DNA of 64,000 nucleotides from Metopolophium dirhodum (lineage: Eukaryota > Arthropoda > Insecta > Hemiptera > Aphididae). Numbering within the stretch: position 1 is the stretch's first letter; the number at the start of each line of letters is the position of its first letter. Positions 47,409 to 54,639 of the stretch are shown here, one piece after another. The notes under the pieces were generated by a model that did not search any database, was not told where the DNA came from, and saw only the letters and a list, made by a program, of their open reading frames with translations. The position numbers and the translations under genes are program-made. The DNA is taken from NCBI RefSeq assembly GCF_019925205.1, contig NC_083567.1, positions 4,340,001 through 4,404,000 of the forward strand. Direction: 5' to 3'.

Positions 47409-47693
47409 ATGGATTTCGAGTTTTCGCCCATAGACAGATACAGCAAAGTACTGATCTCCGGGGAGATATCTAATAGTCTGGACCGTTTAAAAATTACGAA
47501 ATTAGAAGGCAGACCTTTATACCTACCACAAGGGGACGAAGAGGTCAGACCCATGAACGACCGAGAAATGCGTCAAGCTATTAAAGAAATACACCGGGTA
47601 TTTGCAAAGAAACCCGAGTTACGAGAGGCGTGCTTAGAACAATTCAAGCTAAGTTTAAAAACCAAGCTAGAAACATTGAACGACGTTCATTAA
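47409..47693 (+). CDS. Intact 94-residue ORF of unknown function between pol and the env core
   Basis: The frame is uninterrupted from ATG to TAA in an element that is otherwise broken. It is preceded 26 bp upstream by a strong splice-acceptor-like TTTTATCTGCAG (47372-47383). The product is charged and helix-prone (EMRQAIKEIHRVFAKKPELR) with no signal peptide, membrane segment or Cys. I recognise no family. It may be an accessory protein of the element or an env exon with diverged sequence. Chance persistence is possible given the short length. Confidence 0.45.
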   Translation: MDFEFSPIDRYSKVLISGEISNSLDRLKITKLEGRPLYLPQGDEEVRPMNDREMRQAIKEIHRVFAKKPELREACLEQFKLSLKTKLETLNDVH

Positions 47694-47768
47694 TAATTAT
47701 CTAAAAAAAAATAATCAACAATGTGTAATAGTGCTATTTAGTGGGTCAAGTGATAGGGACGTACTAAG

Positions 47769-48071
47769 TTGGGGATTTTCCAGTATAATATATTAAATAT
47801 TTTATGTTATGATACCACACATACACAACATTTCTATATACAATTAGAAAACTTACGTACGCGACAACTCATTTGCGAAATCGAAGTAGGATATTACGAA
47901 AAAAAAGGAAGGCTACTGAACCTGGTCGAAACACATAATTTAATCTGTAAAAAGAAACATCAGGTCACACACGCGCACGACCCATGTACGGACGTGAAAT
48001 ATACGAAGTGCATTTTTGATTTCATAATACGACGTTATCGATACGTAAATTTAATAAAGAAAATATGTTAG
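47769..48071 (+). pseudogene. env: env fragment (surface part)
   Basis: A short frame contains ENLRTRQLICEIEVGYYEKK and four to five Cys (ICEIE, LICKK, DPCTD, TKCIF), consistent with a disulphide-rich extracellular segment upstream of the F-protein-like core. It is placed in env by position. The first 20 or so residues are probably not native. Similarity to known envelopes is not strong enough to assign residues. Confidence 0.45.
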
Positions 48072-48196
48072 ACAGGAATTATTAGTAATTTTTTTTTTGT
48101 TATATTATAGAGATAGGTATATATAGGTATATATATAGACATGTTTATAAACATAAAATACACATAGACAATACAAATACGTGTAAACGATTCATA

Positions 48197-49116
48197 ATGA
48201 TTAATCAGGCATTAGTAATACAAATGATGCGGGTAAACACATTCGTCGAGATATTACAAAGTGCTAAGTCAGGACAAATACATCCGAGTTTAATAAGTGC
48301 GAAAGATTTACTAGAACAGTTTAAAAACATTAAACTTATTCTATCTAGTGGGACCAATATGCCACTCGAGGTGCAATATAGCAATGTTTACGATTTAGTA
48401 AAGCTTGCAGATTTGACGGTATATTCTAATAATAATAACATTGTTCTTATTTTTAGGATTCCACTAGTGTATCAACATGTTTTAAGTTTATATAATTTAA
48501 TACCACTTCCAGTGTGTATTACAGATAACAAAAAGAAATGTATGTATATTAAACCTAAGCATGATTTTAGCTGTGACAAAATCAAAGGAGCTCTACTCGA
48601 CTTATGACAATTTTAATCCCACCATTTGTAAACCTGTCCACGAATTTTTGGTATGTCCCAAAACGCACCCTTTATATTCTAGGAGTATGAGACCAGTGTG
48701 TGAAATACTCCTAATGCAGGAGCCGCGAGAAGTACCAGACAATTGTGAAAGACGACATGAACGCAATAACTTATACTAAAGAACAAATCACGAACCAACG
48801 ACAATATGAAGACCGGTACGATCAAATTGGAACAAAAATATATATATATGTCGTAATTGGGGGAGCTTCTATAATGATTATTATAACAATAAACATTATA
48901 ATCGTCTGGTTCGTCAGACAGGAAACAATAAAAACACCACCACCCAGACCATGGGAGTGTCCTATCATGATGGAAAATAAATGGACACAAACTCCAACAC
49001 CAGAATCAACAGCGGAGGTCACCAACACAACACCAGAAACAGTAGAAGTTGTTCCAGAGGAAGTGAGCGTAGTGTCCAACCTAATCTATCCCAAATTAAA
49101 ATTCAACATGAATTAA
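48197..49116 (+). pseudogene. env: env core: F-protein-like ectodomain, transmembrane segment, tail
   Basis: The frame at 48197-48607 has the order seen in baculovirus-F-like envelopes of errantiviruses: a helical region ending in SAKSGQIHPSLISAKDLLEQ, then FRIPLV, then LYNLIPLPV. The next frame (48561-48779) carries the Cys-rich CKPVHEFLVCPKTHPLYS and CEILL. The next (48745-49116) carries a membrane segment (YIYVVIGGASIMIIITINII, around residues 32-57) and a Pro/Thr-rich cytoplasmic tail. Two overlapping frame changes break the gene. The role would be membrane fusion and spread. Confidence 0.72.
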
Positions 49117-49211
49117 TGGGGGGATGGGGGGGGGGGGGGGTAGTATTTCTATACTATATTTTATTTTATTTATTTTTTTTTTTTTTTTGGAAAGTCAGAG
49201 ACTTTCATCTT

Positions 49212-49223
49212 AGAGGGGAGGGA
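49212..49223 (+). promoter_or_regulatory. Polypurine tract
   Basis: AGAGGGGAGGGA directly abuts the first base of the 3' LTR, the standard position for the plus-strand primer in LTR elements. Confidence 0.85.
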
Positions 49224-49975
49224 TGTAGTAAACCCAAAAGCCATTATATTATTTTAAATAAAATAAGTAAAATAATAAATTATACATAGTATAATTTATA
49301 AGTAGAAACGTAGGTATTAATATAATTCTAAATAACAGGAAACATAAAGCAAAGGTGAAAACAACAAGTTGTTTTACCGAGTCACAAAATAATGCAATTC
49401 AACAATATTAGGGATGTATTAATACCCACAGCTATTATAGCTATATTATGGGTATTATAATAATACGATATTAAACAATATCACGTAGAATAAATTATAC
49501 ATTTAGTATAATTTATAATGGGTAATGTAGGACGCAGGTAGTAATATGCAATGTAAAATAGGCCTAAATAACAGGAAGCGTGGATCATAGGTGAAAACAA
49601 CAAGTTGTTTTACCTACTCCCATCATAACGCAATTTGACATTACTAGGGAAGTAATATTAGAATATAGATATCACGCCACCAATACGTCATTGTTAGAAC
49701 CCGCATAAATACGGGTAGAGCACCTACTATTACTTAGAAGATAGTCAGCCCTCGTCGTAGGTCTATCAAGCTTACGACAGTGCTTATAGTTATTTTGTAA
49801 TTCAAACTTGTAATAATAAAGTGTTATGTAATTGTCATATTTAAAAAGTCTAACAAGTGTTATTAATTATTTACCTATCTTTCTCAACCACGACTCAAGA
49901 CGACAACGAACGTGCTACGTCGTTTAAATAATTATTGTATTAGTGATCAACGTGTCCTTCACGGCGATCACTACA
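49224..49975 (+). mobile_element. 3' LTR, 752 bp, TGTAGT...ACTACA
   Basis: The ends form the inverted repeat TGTAGT/ACTACA. A TATA-like CATAAATAC lies at 49704, an initiator-like TCAG near 49745, and the polyadenylation signal AATAAA at 49815-49820, giving plausible U3, R and U5 parts. U3 contains a diverged direct duplication of about 220-235 bp. Each half has AGTATAATTTATA and then the palindrome AACAACAAGTTGTT followed by TTACC (49360-49373 and 49596-49609). The last 69 bp match the 5' LTR remnant. Confidence 0.88.
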
Positions 49976-50113
49976 GGTGTTTAAAGTGTAAACTGTACAG
50001 CATTTAGTGAGAAAATTTTGGAAACCTCAAAGGGAGGTTTGGGGTGCAAAGCCCACAACATTGCCATTGAATGGCTCAACCCCTCCCTATAACAATTCTT
50101 AAATACGCCGCTG

Positions 50114-50639
50114 ATAAGCCGAAGACTTGCAAGTAAAATCGTATAAGGCGATAACAAAGCGAGATAATACGAAGTACGTTGTACGTTGTACGTTTCATGT
50201 TGAACGTTACAGCCGAACTGAATTCTTATAACTATTAATTATTTCATTCTATATTATTATTCCAAAACATATTATAATAATAAATCTATATTGACCGAAG
50301 TACTGGTTATTTTAGTCGGTGGTTTCCGTCAAACATTACTGATAATACCAAACAGAACACCAGCCGATCAAATCAACAAATGCTTAAAAACTCTTATCTT
50401 TGTGGCCTACTGTGGAAATAATTACATACAAGTATAAGGGTATTTATAATAGGTGATCAATAAAATAACTTTCCAAATAATTGGTTCTCCTTGGAGATGA
50501 TAAATTGTTAAAAAAAAGTCAGACAATATTAACTTTGTAAGGAATTATAATAATAAGATTTTAATAAAATATGCTAAAAATTCCATGACATTACAATACA
50601 ATAAGGTCTTAAACAATTACACGTGTGTTCCATGACCGA
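50114..50639. other. AT-rich non-coding DNA
   Basis: No gene is seen. ACGTTGTACGTTGTACGTTT near 50174 is a short tandem repeat. Confidence 0.5.
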
Positions 50640-51336
50640 CGCTCGGAGGCACGCCTCCAGTGGCAGTTTTGTATTTTGGTCTAAAGGTCCGATTAAATTC
50701 GTGAAGTTGTGTTTTTTTCACGGAATGAACTTGATAAAAAGTTCGCGTTCAGGTCGGTGTCGATTTTGAGCCAGCCTGATAAACACAGCCCTCGTGGGGC
50801 TCTCAGTGAAGCTCCACCATAAGGTTTTGCTGGCCACCGGAATCTGGTGAGTATACTTCCGTAGCCGTCTCTGTTAATATTTAACCGAAAAGACAGCGAA
50901 CGACACGGCACCATAGGGTAGGCACACCTACACTACATTCTAAAAGTCCCCCCTACCCCGCTTCGTTTTTTTCAGATAAGTAAGTATATTTCCGTGGCCT
51001 ATCGTGATAGAGACCCGGTTACTTCACGAAAAGTTTCTGATCTCATTGTCTACAAGTTCCCTCCCGAAGCGAAGGCCCACAATCCCTTCCAGAGGGACTT
51101 GAAGAAACCTCGAAATCTAGTGGTCTGATATCGCTGAAACTCGGCAACCGCGACAGTTACCTAACCTAACCCAAGGACCACGCTCTCCAAATCCCACCGG
51201 ATTCGGGAATGTCCGGGAAAAGAGTCAACACCCGCCCCCCTCTCCGGGGCTGAGGCCCGAAAGAAGGCCATCACCTCGGAGCAAACCCCCCCCCCCCCCT
51301 TCCCAAGACCCAGGCCGCACACCAGTAAACAACGCA

Positions 51337-52600
51337 ATGGCTAACAACCCAAAATGCACCGACATAGGGACTTTCATCGCAGGAGACGAAGGGGAAGATC
51401 AGTTCCCGGTTACACCAACCTCCAGGCTCCCGAGGACGGATGCCTTGGAAGCGGGCTTCCTGCAGACAAAACTAGTGGAGTCGGGGAAAAGAAATCTTGG
51501 CTCTCCATTTCAGGATAAAAAGGATGTCCTCTTCCTCAGAAGCGCCATTAACGCAGCTAGAGCCCTTGTCAGAACAGCCCGAGCTACGTATATACGACCA
51601 CATTGATAGCCTACTCACAAAAAAGGGCAACTTGCAAGTGATCTTGTCCGCCCAGGAACCCGTTACCAACAAGAAATCCAAGAAAGAGACCGCTGAGGCT
51701 GGGACTGACACGAACGACCTCCCGGCCCAGCCCCCCAGGAAGCCGACCGTACAAGTCACCTCGACGGATACAATTCTGATTCCCAGCTGGTGGGATACTG
51801 ATAAGGCAGCCATCAGGCGAAGGCACCTTCACAAAACCTCCGACACTACAAAGCAGCGCGCCCAGGATCAAGACACCGAAAATGACTGTGTCATGGAAAC
51901 GGACGCGTCAATATTGGTCCATGGTGGTACGTAAACTACCGAAAACCAAGAAACCCGCTGCAATAGAGACCCGCATATTAGCCTCCGCGGTGCTCACGAA
52001 GAGAGCTAGCGTCGCGAAAAAACCACCCGCTATTCTAATCAGACATGGTTATGGGAAAAACTATACAGATACGGTACGGACGGTTCACGCGAGCGGGTTT
52101 GCCTCCCAGGACCTTGGCGCCAGCGTTACCATGCGAAAGACCCGTGACGGGTCCGTGCTGCTAGAATTGGCACCTTCCGTGGCCGCCAAGTCCATAGCAG
52201 TGGTCCTTAGCACCAGACTCGAGGGCTCTGTTGGGGGAGTTACTCAACTTGGCGTTCAGGTTGAGGTACTCGATCTGGACGCTGTGTCCACCACGGCAGA
52301 GGTTCTGAGGGCCCTCCGTGCCGCTACCCCTGGCGATAATGATCCCACAGCAGTCGCCAAACGCGACGGGATAATCGATGTACAGATATGGTCAGTCCGA
52401 CCAGACAGCCGGTCGCGACGGCCAAGATGAGCAGGTACGCCGCATCCCTGATCATCCAGGGTCCCAGTTGGATGGACCATGTGCCGGGTACGCCCCAGGA
52501 CCCAGGCACCGGAAAGGTGCTCCAGGTGCCAGGCCTTCGGTCACAACACCAGTAGATGCACCGCGATCGTGGGTCGTGAGGATAAACGGTGCACCGATGG
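51337..52600 (+). pseudogene. R1-clade ORF1 (gag-like), frameshifted
   Basis: The frame starts at ATG 51337 (MANNPKCTD...). It moves to a second frame near 51560-51590 (IYDHIDSLLTKKGNLQVILS), and to a third near 51900 (51882-52430), which carries the conserved central ORF1 domain: PAILIRHG, YTDTVRTVHASG, MRKTRDGSVLLELAPS. The zinc-knuckle region is in yet another frame (from 52479) and shows CSRCQAFGHNTSRC, a proper C-x2-C-x4-H-x4-C. The hAT element interrupts shortly after. The protein family is as for the 4500-6038 ORF1, but the sequence is clearly different. Confidence 0.68.
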
Positions 52601-52607
52601 TTTGGCG
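52600..52607 (+). repeat. 8-bp target duplication of the hAT element, left
   Basis: GTTTGGCG, repeated exactly at 53225-53232. Eight bases is the hAT standard. Confidence 0.85.
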
Positions 52608-53224
52608 CAGTGGCGGCGTGATAGGGTGTTTCATGAGGCAATTGCCTCGCGACAAATTAGGTGGTGGTGCCCCCTTGGTACCCCCGGGAACGGATATTAA
52701 AAACCATATATGGAATATGGTCAACTAATACTATTAGTATTAGTAGTATTAGTGTATTACTTAATTATACTAACCTTACGTTTACTGGAAATACACTATT
52801 ATACCTATAGTACATGTTGTATAGTGTACAATAACGCGGTATATTGGTGATATTGTGGTAACATGTAACACTATCATAGATAATATTGTATCATTATTTT
52901 TATCATCATTATTTTATTTATCTATTAACAATATTTCCCCTTCGTTGGTTGGGCTGTAGGCAACACTGGTGGATCATGGATGCACGTAATATTGAAGTAA
53001 TGACAATTTGACGGTTTTGTTACTTTTAACTTTAAAGTTTTATTAAGTATTGTTATTTGTAAATTTGAGATCAACTACAAGCGAAGACCGATTAGAAAGT
53101 TTGATGATTTTAAACTGTGAAAGAGATATAAACATAGATCATAATTTGGCCATTGATACTTTTGGTGATGGTGGTCGAGCATTTATACTTGCCTCATAAA
53201 ATAAAATAGTTCACGCCGCCACTG
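52608..53224 (+). mobile_element. 617-bp internally deleted hAT element
   Basis: The TIRs are CAGTGGCGGCGTGA at the left and, on the other strand at the right end, CAGTGGCGGCGTGAA. The perfect 8-bp target duplication GTTTGGCG flanks it. It retains only the C-terminal end of a transposase on the plus strand (53047-53199). The insertion landed in the zinc-knuckle region of R1 ORF1, so it is younger than that element. Confidence 0.9.
53047..53199 (+). pseudogene. hAT transposase C-terminal (dimerisation) remnant
   Basis: The plus-strand frame contains LRSTTSEDRLESLMILNCER, the typical hAT C-terminal dimerisation motif (LRSTMS.ERL..L..L), then INIDHNLAIDTF and a TAA at 53197-53199. An upstream TAA at 53044 limits the piece to about 50 codons. 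The DDE core is deleted. It would have acted in transposase assembly. Confidence 0.7.
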
Positions 53225-53232
53225 GTTTGGCG
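53225..53232 (+). repeat. 8-bp target duplication of the hAT element, right
   Basis: GTTTGGCG, identical to 52600-52607. The R1 ORF1 sequence resumes here. Confidence 0.85.
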
Positions 53233-53429
53233 GCCGTGGCGACCACCCACGTGACGTCTCTTGCTCAGGACGGGTTTTTAGTACCCCAAAAGGTAAAGAC
53301 AGTAAAAAAGATAAAAACGCATAATTTTAAAATGAATATATTAATTATCATTCTGTTTAGAATTTAATAGTAGGTAGGTAATAATAATAGAAGTAATAAT
53401 GATACAATTCCTATACATATGTTAGAAGT

Positions 53430-53800
53430 TAACAAAATACGAATCAAGTTCATAAAATATTATTGTATTAGACAATTTAATATTACATAAAATAATTAGA
53501 CAAAATAGAAACGTTGTTACTCTATTTAACGGTTAGATATATATATATAATATTATAAGGTTATTAAAAAAAATCGTCGTTTGTACTGGAATATTCTGAC
53601 TACAGTAAGAAGATCCCGGAGTGTTGAGAAGTGGACCTGCAAAATAAATTGGTATTACATTTGTTGATAATGTGCATTCGATTGCGCTACCACAATTCGT
53701 AGATCTCGATTGTATAAATACATGAAGAGAAAATTTAATTGCAAACCATTTATATTATTCAATACAATGCGGTTTTAATTATTTTTACAATGAAAATAGG
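53430..53800 (-). repeat. Tandem duplication, left copy (partner 54290-54640)
   Basis: Colinear diverged homology with 54290-54640: GAATCAAGTT, ATATTGTATTAGAC, AAAATAATTA, GACCTGCAAA(A/G)TAAATTGGTATTA, TTTGTTGAT, and AATAGGTATT/AATGGGTATT. The conserved block includes a splice acceptor and a short terminal exon on the minus strand. The right copy is cut at about 54640 by the fold-back element. Confidence 0.7.
53533..53636 (-). CDS. Candidate terminal exon, paralogue 1
   Basis: The minus strand has a good acceptor (TTTATTTTGCAG, ending at 53637). An open stretch entered with one base carried over follows: PLLNTPGSSYCSQNIPVQTT and about 13 more residues to TAA (53535-53533). Paralogue 2 at 54378-54490 keeps the acceptor, the phase and the pattern Y-C-x3-I-P at the same distance from the splice site. 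Two possible upstream exons with matching phase lie at 53853-53870 and 53919-53987. The function is unknown. A small secreted protein is one idea. Confidence 0.4.
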
Positions 53801-53852
53801 TATTAGAATATTCTATTATCATAAACCAAAAAAAAATTTTAAAAAATCTTAC

Positions 53853-53870
53853 GTTTACTCATCGTCAGAA
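53853..53870 (-). CDS. Possible 18-nt microexon of paralogue 1
   Basis: On the minus strand CATTTTTTCAG precedes and GTAAGA follows an 18-nt stretch that can read LTMSK in phase 1 in, phase 1 out, compatible with the terminal exon at 53533-53636. The evidence is only splice-site quality and phase, so this is speculative. Confidence 0.22.
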
Positions 53871-53918
53871 CTGAAAAAATGTATTAAACAGTATTTAAAA
53901 AAATATATATATTTATAC

Positions 53919-53987
53919 ATAGCCCAACACAATATAGGTAAGTATGTGCCCTGGGATAATCAGGTTTTATGTCGCCATTTACTTGAG
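53919..53987 (-). CDS. Possible 69-nt internal exon of paralogue 1
   Basis: The acceptor-like AGTTTTTCCAG ends at 53988 and a donor-like GTATAA starts at 53918. The stretch between is open in phase 1-1 and reads QVNGDIKPDYPRAHTYLYC before VGL. The intron to the microexon would be only 48 nt, near the lower limit for insects. A competing open frame on the plus strand (53739-54038) overlaps it, so this is low confidence. Confidence 0.22.
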
Positions 53988-54377
53988 CTGGAAAAACTAT
54001 GTTGTTATCATACCCAATGCATTGTTGTTTTTACATAGGAATATAGAGCGATTCGTATTAGGGCGAGTTTGTACAAATTGCAATGTGTTTGGGCTATTTA
54101 GCATAATACTTTTGTGCGAGTGATTTTTAAACATTGTTATGTGTTTAAGTGAACTTTTTTTACTATCCTGTGTGCGTTCGAGCAGTATTTTATCTGATAA
54201 AAATATCATTTTAGTATCATTGTAATGAATTATTGTTAACTAAAATGTTCCAATAGATCCCCATGTTGGGAGCTAACAAAAACCTTACAGTATATGTAAT
54301 AAGAATCAAGTTAATATATTGTATTAGACGATTGAATTTATATTTTACACAAAATAATTATAAAAAATATTGAAATG

Positions 54378-54490
54378 TTACTCTGATTCATATTGATTGA
54401 CAGCAGTAAAAATGTTCTCTAAAAAATTGTTTGCAGTTCCTGGAATAACTGATTCACAGTAATTAGTTACTGGATTTTTGTTATCTTGAC
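54378..54490 (-). CDS. Candidate terminal exon, paralogue 2
   Basis: The minus-strand acceptor TTTACTTTGCAG ends at 54491. The exon is entered with one base carried over and reads QDNKNPVTNYCESVIPGTAN, then 16 more residues to TAA (54380-54378). It aligns with paralogue 1 without gaps up to the conserved Y-C-x3-I-P. The upstream intron runs into the 3.1-kb fold-back element at 54640. The nearest signal-peptide-like ATG on this strand beyond the element is at 57822, but its phase does not match directly, so more exons would be needed. No family is recognised. Confidence 0.42.
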
Positions 54491-54639
54491 CTGCAAAGTA
54501 AATTGGTATTAGCCATTAGATTTGTTGATTGTGTGTATTATAAATATTTAGACTGCCCTACCATAAACTCTTAGATATCGATAGTCAATTTTTTTAAACA
54601 CAGAAAATTTAAATATTTTTACAAAGAAAATGGGTATTG

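Larger units (their letters stand above)
43100..49975 (+). mobile_element. Endogenous errantivirus-like Ty3/gypsy LTR element
   Basis: The order is 5' LTR remnant, leader, gag, protease, shortened pol with integrase, env-like region, polypurine tract and full 3' LTR. This is the layout of insect errantiviruses, Ty3/gypsy elements that acquired an env related to the baculovirus F protein. The copy is dead: it lacks most of its 5' LTR, the whole RT and RNase H core, and has several frameshifts in integrase and env. It sits inside an older TIR element. Confidence 0.85.
42951..50113. mobile_element. Older TIR element split by the LTR element
   Basis: The left end reads CAGTGGCATACGCAGGATTT then TTCAATGTGAGGGGCTTGA. 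The right end, on the minus strand from 50113, reads CAGCGGCGTATTTAAGAATT then GTTATAGGGAGGGGTTGAGC. These are diverged inverted termini of a widespread CAGTGGCGTA type. The 6.9-kb LTR element lies between them. Flanks are ATA on both sides, a possible 3-bp duplication. The coding part is not identifiable, so it may have been a non-autonomous element. Confidence 0.55.
50640..53290 (+). mobile_element. 5' part of a third R1-clade element, split by a hAT insertion
   Basis: The GC-rich leader (50640-51336) and ORF1 (51337-52600) belong to an R1-type element. After a hAT element (52608-53224) and its target duplication, a further short piece (53225 to about 53290) continues the ORF1 frame before similarity stops. 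No ORF2 is present. Fragments that keep the 5' end but lose the 3' end are unusual for non-LTR elements and point to a later deletion. The leader includes CCTAACCTAACCC at 51159-51171. Confidence 0.65.

Noticed and set aside
53739..54038. 99-codon plus-strand open frame with several Lys/Tyr-rich stretches
   Set aside because: No domain, low complexity, and it overlaps the minus-strand exon candidates whose splice sites are supported by duplication. Kept only as a competing possibility in the exon entries.
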